Below are positions 1-12,451 of a DNA stretch of 64,000 nt, piece after piece. Origin of the DNA: Warburgia ugandensis (lineage: Eukaryota; Streptophyta; Magnoliopsida; Canellales; Canellaceae); the NCBI GenBank assembly GCA_035236585.1, contig CP141127.1:50420001-50484000 (forward strand), in the 5' to 3' direction. How positions within the stretch are numbered: position 1 is the first letter of the stretch; each line of letters starts with the position of its first letter. Under the pieces are notes generated by a model that made no database searches, was not told the DNA's origin, and saw only the letters and a list, made by a program, of their open reading frames with translations. The position numbers and the translations under genes were made by a program.

Positions 1-1505
1 CTTAGACTGATGAGCCTCTTTTAAGATTTCTTGTCTTAATTCTTCATTCGTCGGTACCCCTAATCTTCCTTGCATGTAAATGCTACCATCTTTCCCTTTA
101 GTAAACCTTGGTTTTCCTATTAAAGCTTGTATGTCCGGATCCCCTTGTTGTGCTTGCTTAACCTTTTCATTAATAGTCGACTTTATCGTTAGACCTGTCA
201 TAATGATCTTGTGCTTATTTATGTCTGGTTTCCACGTTATTACTTCTTGTAATAGCTTCATCTCTTAGTAACTACACTTGCACACATCCCTTGGGTTTTT
301 CTACTTAATGCATCAGCTACCACATTAGCTTTTCTAGGGTGATAATGAATGGAGAAGTCATAGTCTTTTAAGTATTCCATCCATCTTCTTTATCGCATGT
401 TTAAGTCTTGTTGGGAAAAGATATATTTAAGACTCTTATGATCTATGAAAACTTCAAACTTTTCCCCATATAGATAATGTCTCCAGATTCGTAAGGCAAA
501 GACTACGGCTGCTAATTCCAAGTCATGGGAGGGTAATTGACTTCATGCTTCTTGAGTTGCTGAGAAGCATAAGCAATTACCTTCCCATGTTGCATAAGTG
601 CGCAACCTAGTCCTTGTTGCGAGGCATCGCTGTATATCTCAAATCCGCCACTTCCTAAAGGTAAGGTAAGGACAGGTGCTGTAGTTAACCTTCTCTTTAG
701 TTCCTGGAAGCTTTCCTCACATTTATCAGTCCATTGAAATCTTGTATCTTTCCTGGTTAGCTTAGTTAAAGGTAAAGCAATTCATGAAAAACCCTCAATG
801 AGCTTCTTTAAAGGTAAAGCAATTCGTGAAAAACCCTCAATGAATCTCCTGTAATATCCAGCAAGTCCTAAGAAGCTTCTTATTTCTATGACTGTCTTAG
901 GTCTTTCCCATTTCTGTACTGATTCAACCTTAGCGGGGTCGACTACTATGCCATCTTGAGAAATAATGTCCTAAGAAATTAACCTTTTCCAGCCAAAACT
1001 CACACTTACTGAATTTTTCATATAACTTGTGTGCTCGTAGGGTGCTTAATGTTAGCCTTAGATGTTCCATATGGTCTTCAGGAGTTTCTAAATATATCAA
1101 GATATCATCCACAAACACTATGATGAATTTGTCTAAGTACTCCTTGAACACCCTATTCATGAGGTCCATAAATGCGGCTGGAGCATTAGTTAAACCAAAG
1201 GACATCACTCTGAATTCATAATGGCCTATCGAGTCTTGAAGACTGTTTTGGGGATATCTTCTTCTCTAACTCGAAGTTGATGGTAGCCGGATCATAGATC
1301 AATCTTAGAGAAGACTCTGGCTAATTGAAGTTGATAAAAAAAGATCATCAATACGGGGAAGGGGGTACTTATTCTTAATGGTGACCCTATTTAGCATCCG
1401 ATAGTCTACGCATAATCTCATGGAGCCATCCTTTTTCTTAACAAAAAGGATTGGAGCTCCCCACGAAGATACGCTAGGCCGTATGAACCCTTTGTCAAGT
1501 AGTTC
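1..1505 (-). pseudogene. RT-RNase H part of element 0 pol (decayed)
   Basis: Homologous to the RT and RNase H of the composite copies, but no long frame survives. The best piece is 930-1208, which carries the RT palm with the FVDDILIY catalytic motif (plus-strand bases about 1100-1120). RNase H sequence is recognisable at about 300-660, and the segment leading to the integrase zinc finger at 1-250. A 42-bp tandem duplication lies at about 769-852 within the RT-RNase H connection. A small deletion at about 960 and other indels break the frame. A pseudogene of reverse transcriptase; certain as to family, not functional. Confidence 0.85.
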
Positions 1506-1506
1506 C

Positions 1507-1971
1507 TCAGAATCGGGTCTTCAATTCTTTTAGTTCTGCAGGAGCCATTCGGTAAGGAGCTTTGGAAATAGGGGAAGTACCGAGTATAAGGTCAATGGTA
1601 AACTTAATTTCTCTTGGTGGGGGTAGACCTAGTAAGTCCTCAGGGAATACGTCAGGTAATTCTTGGACTACCTCAACATTCTTTAGCTTTGGTTGGGGAC
1701 TCTCGACAGATTCAATCTTGGCCAAGAAGAAGGGACATCCCTGAGTAATGTGCTTAACTACTTTCATGGAAGAAATAACACACGCTCCAGAATAATCCTT
1801 TCTTCCTTGGAGGGTGAAAGTGTCTCCATTAGGTAGGGTAAAAGTGACACGTTTCTGGTGGCAATCAACAAAGGCTTGATGAAGGGCTAGCCAGTCCATA
1901 CCTAGGATGGCATCGAAGTCATTCATATCTAAGTGAATAAGATTGACATGTAGCAATTGATCTTTGACCAA
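1507..1971 (-). pseudogene. Protease C-terminus to RT N-terminus of element 0
   Basis: A 154-codon open stretch carrying the region after the protease active site ([16 protein letters not shown]) and the linker into RT (PPPREIKFTIDLI, then [15 protein letters not shown]). It is out of frame with the upstream gag-protease reading (2016-3212) because of a 1-bp deletion near 2024: the other copies read ggagtcatg where this one reads ggagcatg. It ends where the RT frame shifts again, near 1507. Part of one polyprotein gene; not an independent gene. Confidence 0.85.
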
Positions 1972-2015
1972 AATGGGGACATCTTGGAGATAAGAATAGG
2001 TGGGAAGTGCCTGGC

Positions 2016-3212
2016 CTACAGGAGCATGACTTCTAGAGTGAAGTCCAGGTCCTGTGGTATAATGTCCAAGGTTGATGCAAACTCCCGGGATATGAAAGAA
2101 TGAGTGGAGCCTGTATCGAATAGAACTTTAGTAGGTGTATCATAGATAGAAAGAATACCTTCGACTACTGCATTTGAAGCCTGGGCTTGACTGAAAGTGA
2201 GGGCAAAGACACGTCCTTGGCTCTTTGGAACCTGATCTTCTTTACGCTCTTCAACTTTCCTTTTAGGACAATTCCTAGCAAGATGTCCTAATGCTCCACA
2301 AGTATAGCAAGTGATGTTGAAAGTGGGACATGGTTTGCTTGAATGATTCCTGTTACACCTAGGGCATGTCTTCCAGTCTGGTCTTCTTCCTTTGTTTTCA
2401 AATGGCTTCTTGAAAGGTAGCTTGGGTCTAGATGACTGAAATGGTCTCTTTCCTTTATTTCTCATGGTGTTGGTGTTCTTAGTTTCCTTTATCGCCTAAT
2501 TCCTTTGATAATCTTTTTCGTATAGGGAGGCCATCTCTATGGCTTTGGCTATGGTGGGAGGTTGGAAACCTAGAACTCTGTTCCTGAGTCCTGGGTTGAG
2601 CCTATCAACAAATCTTTCCACTGCGTCTTCCTCATCAGCACAAGCATGTGGTGTAAGTCTTCGGAGGTTGATGAATTTATTTTCATATTGTTGGACAGTC
2701 ATGTTTCCTTGTTCTAAGTCCATAAATTCTTTTTCCTTCTATTTTCTTACGTGTTTAGGATAATATTTGTCATTAAAGACCTTTTTAAATTCTTCCCATC
2801 CTATTGTTTCTTGCTGGTCAAAATAAGTCCTTTCCGCTGTTTCCCACCAAAAGGCAGCCTCTCCCCTAAACACAAACGTGGCCACGGGTACCTTTCTTTC
2901 TTCAGCTATGTTTATGGCTTTAAATATCTTTTCAATATCAATTAACCATTTTTTAGCTGTAGATGCTTCATCTTCTCCTATGAATGAGGGAGCTAATTTC
3001 TGAAACCTTTCTAACTGAACCTCAGTCCTATCTATTGCTTTATCAGGGGAAGGATCTCGTGTGGTAGGGGTTTGGGTTTGTTGATTACTCATGTATTGTT
3101 CCATATGTTGTAGGAATCGCTGGAATAATTCAGCCATCCCATTGCCTGACCCAGTGGTGTCCACTGGTGGGGCTTCAGGTCTTGGAGCATTGCTTACTTT
3201 CTTTCTAGGCAC
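2016..3212 (-). pseudogene. gag plus protease N-terminus of element 0, two nonsense codons
   Basis: One reading frame from the Met at 3212 (MPRKKVSNAPRPEAPP) down to 2016. It has the retrotransposon gag domain (VQLERFQKLAPSF … [17 protein letters not shown]), then a complete CCHC zinc knuckle (CYTCGALGHLARNC, about 2270-2315) that binds RNA during packaging, then the aspartic protease active site ([12 protein letters not shown], about 2093-2130). Two in-frame stops, at 2739-2741 and 2496-2498, sit where related copies have glutamine codons (CAG/CAA to TAG/TAA, C-to-T changes). Without these the frame would be continuous. This copy keeps the stretch lost in the 20-bp deletion of copy 3, so it is the most complete gag in the window. 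Confidence 0.9.
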
Positions 3213-3339
3213 CTGTAAATCACAAGGTAATTCACAAGACCTTAGTACGTGTTATCATATTACCCCTTAATATTTCATGGATGAAACTTGATTATAAGTT
3301 ATTCTCCTCATAACTGGGCTGTGAGTAACGTCAAACCGA

Positions 3340-3351
3340 GCTCTGATACCA
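3340..3351 (-). other. Primer-binding site of element 0 (tRNA-iMet type)
   Basis: The minus strand reads TGGTATCAGAGC two bases inside the 5' LTR boundary. This is the common plant initiator-Met primer site, complementary to the 3' end of tRNA-iMet, where minus-strand cDNA synthesis starts. It fixes the LTR edge at 3354 and the element's orientation. Confidence 0.95.
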
Positions 3352-3353
3352 AC

Positions 3354-5986
3354 TGTGATGACCCAGGTTTCGTATGATGCAAATTTCATAAAAAGGTGAG
3401 ATCTCTTGCTTTAGAAATATGAAATGCATGAAAATCTTTTGTTTTGGAAAGCAATCTTTCGTATAAAACCCCGAGTGTCAAAACACATTTTCAAATCATA
3501 TAGCCATGGCATAGTTTTAAATCAACTCTATTCTCAAGAAAGTGTTAGTCACAGCCCCAGCTACAGAGAGTAACTACAATCAAGTAACATTCACTAAAAG
3601 ATAAGGCAGGGGTTTACTTACTTGTACTTAATTTGGATGTTCTCTCTCAAGGGTGTATCCTATCCTTAAGTGTTTACTTGTATCTGAAAAATGTTAAGGA
3701 TTGGGTGAGTATACACTATACTCAGTAGGAGTCTATCACTACTAGTTTTACAATGCATGCTATGTTTTAAACCATATGTTCTTTAAACCATGTGCATGTT
3801 TGGACACTCATGTTCAATATCGATATTAAAAGCCATTGTCAAAATAGAATACTAGCGACTTAAAGAATCACATAATCCAAGTCAAAAGTAACATAAAAAT
3901 CATAAACATATACTATGATATGCATAAGATGCTCAACTGAATCCAACTCATGGATCTATGGTCGACCATACTCATGTCATACCATATGCATGCAAGTAAA
4001 TCCTTAAAAACATAGGCAACACTATGCCCACGACCTCAGCACCGTGTGGTCCCCAGGTACCTAGGGACTCTCGATCATAGCCTCCACGGGGCATATGACA
4101 CTTCGACGGGTGCCGTGACACCTCCAGTGGTAGTCCTCATTTACCACAGCAATCGAAGTGAGGACAAGCCTTTTTGGCATGGTACCCTTTCCACCTATAG
4201 TGGTAGAGGCTGGAAGGCCACCCTGAACCTCTCGGCATAGCGCCCATGAGTTTACTAGCCCAAAAACATACATAGTCCAAATCTCAAATCAACATAAATC
4301 ATGCAATTTATGCAATCATTTTCAATGTCCTCTTTGGGTCCCTCACAACTGCCTAACAAGTGTCTTTTGAGCACTCCAGTGTCTTTTGGCAACCCTCGAG
4401 GATATTTAGTTATCCAAATGATCCAATCTCAATCTTCGTAAATCAGGCAATTTATGTATTTGTTTTGAAAGTATGCGAGTAATGCATTCATAAATTCACC
4501 TCATTGCAAATGATCGCATTCAAGACCATATAGCATGAAAACAACTCGATAACATAAGAGCAAGAAATCAGTGCATTAGAAAAGCAACCATGATTCAAAA
4601 CATGCATTCTCAAAGCATCATGGGTTCTTTTTAAAATCTAGCAGCAATAGGACACCTACTTCAATTGTCATCACTTAGCTCTTGTCCCTCTTGTAGACGA
4701 GTCCTAGAGTACCTTTACGGGTCCTGTATATCATTCAAACATGAAATCTAATCATGATTTCCAGCCATAAGGCCTCTCTTAGATTTATTCTTGAGGTCTG
4801 GCCATAGTTGATTCTATGGATTCATAAGATCCCCACGGTGTTTAGGCTACTTGAGTTTGTATCAAAATTACGGATGAACCAGAGTCGTCTTATTTGTAGG
4901 GCCTGTGCGTCCCAGTTCCCAGGACGCTCATGCATCCCCGTTGACCCCCGACCAGCTCACGTGCACGCGCGCACACCTGAGCTACGCACTGCGGTGCACC
5001 TTCTAGAGAGTGTCACGTGAGCGCATCCTCAGTGCCAGGCGCGTGTGTCTCGACTCCCGGAATGCCCCGTGCGTCCCGGTCGAGCCAGGACTACGCCCAC
5101 ACACGATGCCCGTGGGCTAGTCGCCCCAGGGGGTGTGTTTCTCATGCGCGTCATGCACTGCATCCCGGGGTTTTCCCTGGTTCAAAAAAGCTGGGTTTTT
5201 GCCCAATTTTCTCCGGCATTTCCCAGCCGTAAATGCCCAGATCTGGTGAAGATCTGGGCTGGGAGAAGAGAAAACAAAGGTGAAAGAAATTGGGACTTAT
5301 CGGGGCAGTTTGGAAGGACCCATTGCCTATGCGCCGGTGATGCTCCCTTTTCCACAATGAACCCTTGGTCGTTGAAAACACCAAGAGGGAGGTGAAGAGA
5401 GAGGAATGGCCGGCCTGTCGAGCAGACTCGGGCCTGGCCGGAACTTGTAGGGAAAACTGAATGACAGTTTTCTGATTTTTTTGTAAACCCTAGCTCGATA
5501 GCCGGAGACAGGGAAGAAGAGATGATCGGAGGAAGAGGGAGATGGGGTTTTTATAGAGGGTGAAAGGCGGTGCTGCCAACGATGGTGCTGCCATTTCCCC
5601 TGGCACCGCCTTGCAGAGGCGGTGCTGGTGTTTCTGGAAAAATCGGGAGAGGGGGGTTTCTGGAGAAATCGAGAGGAGGAAGATGACAGGGAGTGCCCAT
5701 ATCAAAACGGGTTCCTATTTTCTTAGGCTAATTCGTTTTAAATTTAATTCCAATTTTGCCCTTAAACTTCAAAGGGCCATAACTTGCTCATTTTAACTCC
5801 GTTTTGGGTGATTCTGGTCTTGTTGGATTTATTTTTCTGAGACGCACCTAAAGGTACCATTCAAAGGACCAAATTTCTAGGTTTAGTCAGGGTGAAATGT
5901 GAAATGACCAAAATACCCTTATCTCAAAAAGTGAACTTTTGATTACCAACATGGGATTTCAAGGTTACAAAAATGGAGTCATTACA
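3354..5986 (-). repeat. 5' LTR of element 0 (2.63 kb)
   Basis: Bounded on the plus strand by TGTGATGACCC… at 3354 and …GGAGTCATTACA at 5986, giving the usual TG…CA ends. The left part and the extreme right end resemble the LTRs of the 13395-39050 composite. The middle (about 4680-4870) resembles LTR A (39770-39960), so the LTR is a mosaic of two subfamilies. The small frames in it are not conserved between copies and are not taken as genes. Confidence 0.9.
5548..5556 (-). promoter_or_regulatory. TATA box in element 0 LTR
   Basis: The minus strand reads CTATAAAAA about 430 bp inside the LTR's U3 end, followed downstream by a purine/pyrimidine-biased leader. The position matches the TATA boxes in the related LTRs (15721-15729 in LTR I). 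Likely the Pol II promoter that starts the element's genomic RNA. Confidence 0.6.
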
Positions 5987-6397
5987 ATATGCCTAAGGAT
6001 GCTATGCTAGGAGAGGTGGTAGGGTTTGACCACTCACTCCCCGAAACTTGTTATGATATGGATACCAAGCTTAAGTGAGGCTAAAAGTAGGGTGGGGCAA
6101 TTATGGGAAGGTTGCCATTGTGACCGCCATGGTTCCCCCCATACAAACATGGATATTGTGATTTTCACCAAGGATGGTATACGTGGAGTATTGGGCAGTT
6201 ATTTGGGCTCGCTGGTACAGATTTTGACTACATGCATAGTAGTCCTTTGAGTATTTTTGCATTATGATGCATGACATAGTAAAATGCCTTATGATATGGC
6301 AGGATGAGATGCCAGGTAATCATGAATTATCGATACTGCCCAAATGATGGAGTATGTCTAGCAGAGTTTGGATGATCTATCAACTCAGTATAAACCG

Positions 6398-6433
<36 letters not shown>

Positions 6434-7043
6434 AAGTATATAGTATGTATGTGTAAGGATGAACATATATGACCAAGTAAAAAGATTAATCCATGAGTTT
6501 GAATAATGGGATTATGAAGTAGTAGGATTATACTGCCAAATTATTATGCTTCTTGAATCCCCTACTAAGCATAGCTTGCTAAGATATTGTAAATGTTTCA
6601 ATGTTTACAATATCTCAAATACAAAGAAGGAGAATTAAGAGCCCAAGATTCAAGAAGACTTGGAAGAATAATCAATCAGGGTATATCCCTTAAAGACATA
6701 TATTTTATTTGAGAGCATTGTATTGTATTGAGAATTTTTATTGTATGATGAGCTTTGAAATTTGGATTATGTAATTTGGACAAGTATTGTACTGATTCTC
6801 AAGTTGTACTGTGAACCATTGGATGGATTCTGGAATTTAAAAAAAGTATATTCCTTCAATGGAATTTTATCTTGTACAAAAATTCTACTTATGTTATGTA
6901 TGAAGTGATGACTTGGGTTTTTCAAAACAAGTTCTAAAGAAAAGAATTTTTGCTGCTTTGTTTTGCAATTTTTTTTTACTACTAAGGGCCCTGCCTTCCA
7001 AAAATGTATTACAAAATGTGTTACAAAAACCAGGGTCATCACA
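5987..7043 (+). repeat. 3' part of the 5' LTR of an old plus-strand gypsy element
   Basis: The sequence ends …GGGTCATCACA at 7043 and is followed at once by a tRNA-iMet-like primer site, so this is the tail of a plus-strand 5' LTR. Its start is not visible: element 0's LTR abuts it at 5986/5987. An AC-repeat microsatellite lies at 6399-6433. I could not align it with the visible part of the presumed 3' LTR (9652-12451). The two may show different halves of one very long LTR, which remains an inference. Confidence 0.6.
6399..6433. repeat. (AT)n(AC)n microsatellite
   Basis: A short AT run passes directly into about 14 AC dinucleotides. Simple repeat inside an LTR fragment. Confidence 0.95.
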
Positions 7044-7045
7044 AT

Positions 7046-7057
7046 TGGTACCAAAGC
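7046..7057 (+). other. Primer-binding site of the plus-strand gypsy element
   Basis: The plus strand reads TGGTACCAAAGC, two substitutions away from the canonical TGGTATCAGAGC. It lies two bases after the LTR end at 7043. It defines the element as plus-strand, opposite to element 0 and the composite. Confidence 0.8.
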
Positions 7058-9638
7058 CATTCATCCAGTCATAATACAGTACCCTTATGTCTAATGTGAA
7101 GATGACAATCCAATTAGAGGATGAGAAATAATGAGTAAATAAGAAATAAGATAGTATTTGATGAGAATGAGTTATGTGATTAACTCATTAATTGAGAATG
7201 AGTATAGGAAGAGTTATGTGATTAACGCATTAGGTGAGGAGCTAACTTAATTAACTCATGAAGTACTAGTGGAATATAAGTAGATAGTACTTAGTGAAAT
7301 AATTAGGAGTACTACTTAGTAGGGTAATGATATCAATATAGGTAATAGTAAGTTTAGAAGCAAGTAAGGAAAACATTGCAATAGAGGATGATGTAATGTA
7401 TGATATTTAGGTATAACCTGAAATCTTAAGTAAAGATACTTGTAGAAATAAAATACATTAATATAACTATTATTGGGTGAAATAATGGAGATTAAGAGAA
7501 AGAGATGATAAATTGAAAAAATAAGCTGGAAAGGATGAAGAAGGATAAAATCCAACCCTTATAGGAAAGGTGAAATAGATACTAAAGATAAAACCTTAGA
7601 ATTATTACAAAATTTGAAATTAATAATAATAAATATAAATGTAAGACTTAAAATTACTACATAGAAGTAGTATTATGACAATTAGCTAAGGGATTTAATC
7701 ACAAAATAGAGATGATCTAACTTGAGAAGAATTTAAGGAGGTAGGTAAATATTTTCAAAATTGGTGAATGAAAAGAATTTAAATAAAGATAAATAAGGAG
7801 ATAAAATTTAGAGGAATATTGATTCAACTATATCATAGAATTGAAATATGAAAATAATTATGGACTATAATTTGCATTGATGATAGAATGGAAAGTGAAG
7901 ACCTATAAATGAATAGGGATATTAATATGATGAACCTAGAGATATTGATTCTATTTATATGATAGATTTAGTGATATTGAAAGAATTATGGAATATAATG
8001 AGGAAAAATACATTTTGAAGGAATGGTGAAATGAACATGAGAAATGAAGACCTATAAACAAATATAGGCAACTAAATTTACGTGTAAATTTTGGACAAAT
8101 GAGATTGAATGAGGAAATATCTATAGTAGTTGAGGAAAATGACATCAACCGATTTGAATAAATGGAAAGAACAAATTTTAAGGATTAGTAGATGAAGGAG
8201 TGATTATATAAGTTTATATTGGAGTGCAACAAGTTTCCTTAAAAAAAGAAGAATGAAGGATCAATGAGATTATGCATAAATGATATTAAGTACCCTTTAC
8301 TCCACATGGATGAGTTATTCCCAACCTATTATCATCAATGGGAAGCTAGAAATGAAAAATTATAGTGAGATATCAAAACAAATTTTGAGTTATAAGTTTG
8401 ATGAGAATGAGAGTTATTGGATAAGTGGTGATGACATATGAAATTATTATGAGCAAATCATGACCAATTCGAGAATATGTTACACTTACAAAACTTGTCA
8501 GTTATATGGTTAGTGTATATGTTGATTTAAGAAAGCAAATTTTAGGGTCGTATAAATTCTAAGAATGATATGAAAGTTGACCCAACAAAGTTTGAAGATG
8601 ATACTGAAATACAAAATGACTATGATAGTTAGAGAAATTTATCACTTATTGATTGTATAGCATACTATAAGGACATTCTTTTAGTATAATCTTGCCATTG
8701 ATTACATAAACCATAAAGAGTTGATGGTAGGTTATTGAGACTTGAAGAATATATGGTAAATTATGGAGTTTTTAAAGGCTTGAGAGTGGATGACTACTAA
8801 GTCAATATAGACTCTTTTAATAGGAATTATCAAGAATACTTCAAATGAAAGGTTAGTATGATATGGAAAAGTTATGAGCTATGCTTGAAAGAAGCATGAG
8901 GAAATACATAATCTTAAAAAGGAGGAATAAGAAAATCAAGTGCTATGAATAAAGAGGAAATCATAGTAGAAGAATAGTAATGAAAGTTGAGGAAGAAGTT
9001 ATTACAAGGAAACTATCAGTTAATATTAGGATTTGAAAAGAAATTTTCAATAGAAAGAAATAGTGATAAGTACTTCCAGATAATGGGAGAACAATGAAGA
9101 GATATAATTACTTCCAAATATTGGAAGATTGTTACAAAGAATAATAGTTGAAATTATAGAATCCAATCAATATGTCATTTTGGTAGATAGTCTAAGGACT
9201 ATACATATTAGAAAAGACATGTCAAAACTTGTATAAGTTGAAGAGGAATGAGGATGAGCAATAGAAGTTAGAATCATTTTATGAAGTATTGAAAGATTGG
9301 TGAAAAAGAGGAGTAGAAATTTAGTATACTAGTAAAGAGAAATAGGAAGTTGTGAACAACAAGATAACTCATTTTAAGGGTTATTAATCCTTTTGGAAAG
9401 TCTAGCAAAGAATTAGGATAAGTGATTAATGCATTAGCATTATTAGTGAGATGTGTGCTTATGTTAGTAAATGACCCCAAAATATGATTTTTACCTTTGA
9501 GGAGAAGGTAACATGAATTATGAATGAAAGGAAATGGAGGTTTCCTTGAGTGGCAATGTCACATGAACAAACTTATGAATGAGTTAATGAAAACTCATAA
9601 GTATGTTGAAATGCAAATTTCGAGGACAAAATTAATAT
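7058..9638 (+). pseudogene. Heavily decayed gag-pol of the plus-strand gypsy element
   Basis: AT-rich stretch without long frames but with recognisable pol islands. About 8235-8325 reads KKKNEGSMRLCIND then KYPLLHMDELF, the RT region normally read as [13 protein letters not shown]…[12 protein letters not shown]. About 8575-8600 reads VDPTKFED, the RT-RNase H connection. About 8860-8920 reads YGKVMSYA*KKHEEIHNLK, the RNase H core with a nonsense codon. The spacing between islands is shorter than in a full pol, so internal deletions are present. No gag domain is recognisable in 7058-8200. This is the oldest element of the nest and cannot encode protein. Confidence 0.75.
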
Positions 9639-9650
9639 AAGGGGGGAAGA
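9639..9650 (+). other. Polypurine tract of the plus-strand gypsy element
   Basis: The plus strand reads aaggggggaaga immediately before the LTR start TGTAATAACCCC at 9652. This purine run primes plus-strand cDNA synthesis and marks the 5' edge of the 3' LTR. Confidence 0.85.
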
Positions 9651-9651
9651 T

Positions 9652-12451
9652 TGTAATAACCCCAATTTTTGTAAATTGATTGAGAAAATCAAATTAGTTT
9701 GAATTTTAAAAAATTCTAGGTTGGAATATTAGGTTATTGGAAATTCTCTTTTTATAGATATTAAAAAATGTTTAAAAATGAAAAATTATGAATGTACTAA
9801 AAAAAACAGATCGAAATGATAGTAAGTACATTCAATTTCGAGTTAAAATGAAAAATCCCTCATTCTCTATTTTTATGAATAAAAGGGTAAAATTATAATT
9901 TTATCATTAACTAAGATCTAAACTTCAATATTTACAATGTACTAGGAAATACGATTCCAATGCCACTAAGTATGCTCAATTTTGAGTTCAGGAGAATAAA
10001 ACAGATTTTTTCCATAAAAGGGTAAAATAGTCCTTTCACACCTCCGTGGGACCCACAAATGCATCCAACGGCCAGAAAATATGTAATGAGTGGTCAAGCC
10101 ACTACCAGTTGATAGTGGAAGATCCAATGTTAATTTAATATTCATAAGAATTAAAACATAATTATTGCAAGTAATTATGAAAAATTTAAAAACATCTATA
10201 AATACACCCCCAAAAATCCTTCAAAAATGTTCATTAAAATTATCACAAAATTATCTTTCTTCCCCTAAAAAATTAGATCTACATTCATTCCCAAATTTCT
10301 AAAACTCCCAAAAATCTCTCTTCTTTCACTTTGTCTCTCTTCTCTAGATTGGAACAAGAGACCTAAATTCAATTAACCACTCTGTTCCAAATCAAATCTT
10401 ACAAATCCCACCATTCATATTGTCCTAGACTACCTTATCTACAAAAATCCAAAAGTAATTTCAGGATCCAACAGTGCAGTCAATGGAAAATAACAAAACA
10501 AGTGATTATCAAGCGATCTTATCATCAAGTGGATATTTCTTTTAAATTGGGCTACAAAACCCACATATTTCTCCAATCAGGTAGGTGGAAACTCTTCCCA
10601 TACTTATTTCAGGTTATTTTATATATTTTTTATTTTTCTAAAATTAAGTATAGGTTAAAAATTATAAAAATCAAGTAAGGATAAGAACCCTTCAATTCTG
10701 TGTGATTGAGGGCTAAGATGGAAAATCTGAGCTATCTAATCAATCCAGAAGTTCCAACACCGATAGGGTAGAATTTTCAAGAAATTTTATCAAGTTTTGA
10801 GCCCTTGATTGAAGAGGAATTGATTGGAGAGTCCAAAACAGATTGTCCGATCATCTTTATAAGATCGGGCTCCAGGATGCTGCATAGAAACGCGCTCTGC
10901 GGGAGAGTCTCTGCATGTGCGTTCCATGTGCAATGCCATCCCAATGGAACAACCGCTCAATAATGCAAGTCTTGGGGAGTGCGTTACCGTGTGCATCCCA
11001 GTGACGGGAGCGTGGCGACCACTCCACCTGATTGGACCCGCTATGCTTGACTAATCAGGACCATCTATTCCATTGGGCCCAGATCAAATTTGGACCCTCA
11101 GAATGACTGTGAACCTCAAAGTTCAATATTGGAGTCATCTCAACTCCAAATTAAGATCACAAAGAAGTTATGGAAAGCTTGTAATATCTATTTTGTTCTT
11201 AACTCATAAAATTGATAAAAATATTCAAGAAACTTTCTATTTTTAGGAATTAAGCTTTTAATTTTCATGATCTTCAAGATTTGAGATGATTAGATCTTAG
11301 GGATCTAATGTAATGATGATATAATATTGAAATCAAGTAATATCCATGATTTATTTTGACAGATCTAACATAAAATGAGGAATCTACCCTTTATGGTAGA
11401 AAAACCCTAAAAATATAAAGGGACCACTTGATAAATAAGATCAAGCATGATCAGACCCTTTGGATGGGTTGTATGAATGGGATTATGATGAAATCCAGTT
11501 TGATCATGGATTAAATTTACAAAAACAAGTGGATATAATCTTTGGATCTTAATGGAGTAAAAGCCCTAAATATAATTAAAACCCTTGATCTAAAGGAAAA
11601 AATTTAAGATTTAATGGTTGGATCATAAGTAAAAGTTTCTAATAATCGTAATCTAATTAGTTTAATTGTCTTTTTTTTATAATAGAATTGTAAATGTGAT
11701 TTATGTTGTAAATTAGGAAGCATGATAGTGTAATTCTTAAATTTTAGCATGTTATGCTCTAAATGTTATTAGTTTGTTATTAGGTTGATAGATTTAATTA
11801 TCTTAGGGCCATGTTAGTTTAAATTTGAGATTTTAGCATGATTCCATTAGATTAGTAGTAAAATTTCATGTATTTTATAACTTAGGATCATGCTAGTTTA
11901 AGTATAGTTTTATTTCATTAGGTTAAGTTACATTAATAGCAAGCATGTTAGTATAAATGGTTGTTAAACTTATATTGGATTTATGCTTTAAAGTTTATGG
12001 TTTAATTGTTGTCAAATTTTATTAGTAGATTCAATTGTTAAGTAGTTGTTCAGATATGATGAGCATAAATCACCAAAAATGTAAACTAATGGAATATAGA
12101 GATTCATGGACAATTAAGATGAGTGAATGACTTTGACTTAATATTAATAAGGGCTATAGTTAGTAGGACAATATAAGGATTATCAAATCCTTGGCCCAAA
12201 CTAGGAGAATAATAAACCCCATGTATGACATTTTAAATGCTCATGGATTTAATTAAAATCAATTAGAAAGAGTACTTAGGGTTAAAATACTCATAAGAAC
12301 CTTATGAAAGGTTGAGCTAATGTCACTTTAGTGAATGCTGAACATGGTGCCTCACCCTTCCCTTACCTTCCGTTGACTTTTGTGAGGTCTAAATGCCTCC
12401 TTACATGAGGATTGAAGTAACCACTTTGTATTCAGCCATTCAGCTAGTAAG
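9652..12451 (+). repeat. 3' LTR of the plus-strand gypsy element, interrupted
   Basis: Begins TGTAATAACCCC just after the polypurine tract. It is cut at 12451/12452 where another LTR element starts (TGTGACGACCC). At least 2.8 kb of LTR are visible. No convincing coding frame is present; 10680-11100 is slightly less AT-rich. The continuation beyond the inserted element was not found after 43086, where the inserted element itself is truncated. Confidence 0.7.
10195..10205 (+). promoter_or_regulatory. TATA box of the plus-strand gypsy LTR
   Basis: The plus strand reads tctataaatac about 545 bp into the LTR, followed by a C- and A-rich leader typical of plant Pol II start regions. Probable promoter of the old element, by analogy with other long plant LTRs. 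Confidence 0.55.

Larger units (their letters stand above)
1..5986 (-). mobile_element. Element 0: Tekay/Del-like Ty3/gypsy retrotransposon, 5' half
   Basis: Minus-strand LTR retrotransposon cut by the left window edge. In element order (right to left) it has a 5' LTR at 3354-5986, a primer site at 3340-3351, gag from 3212 downward, protease, RT and RNase H, and leaves the window between RNase H and the integrase zinc finger. Domain order and protein sequence match the better preserved copies at 16205-36356, whose C-terminal chromodomain places the family in the Tekay/Del chromovirus lineage. Several frameshifts and stops make it non-autonomous. Its right end (…attaca at 5981-5986) abuts an older plus-strand element. 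The other LTR is outside the window, so the target duplication cannot be checked. Confidence 0.9.

Noticed and set aside
10790..10996. Minus-strand 68-codon frame in the less AT-rich part of the plus-strand LTR
   Set aside because: Antisense within an LTR, no motif, no second copy to test conservation.
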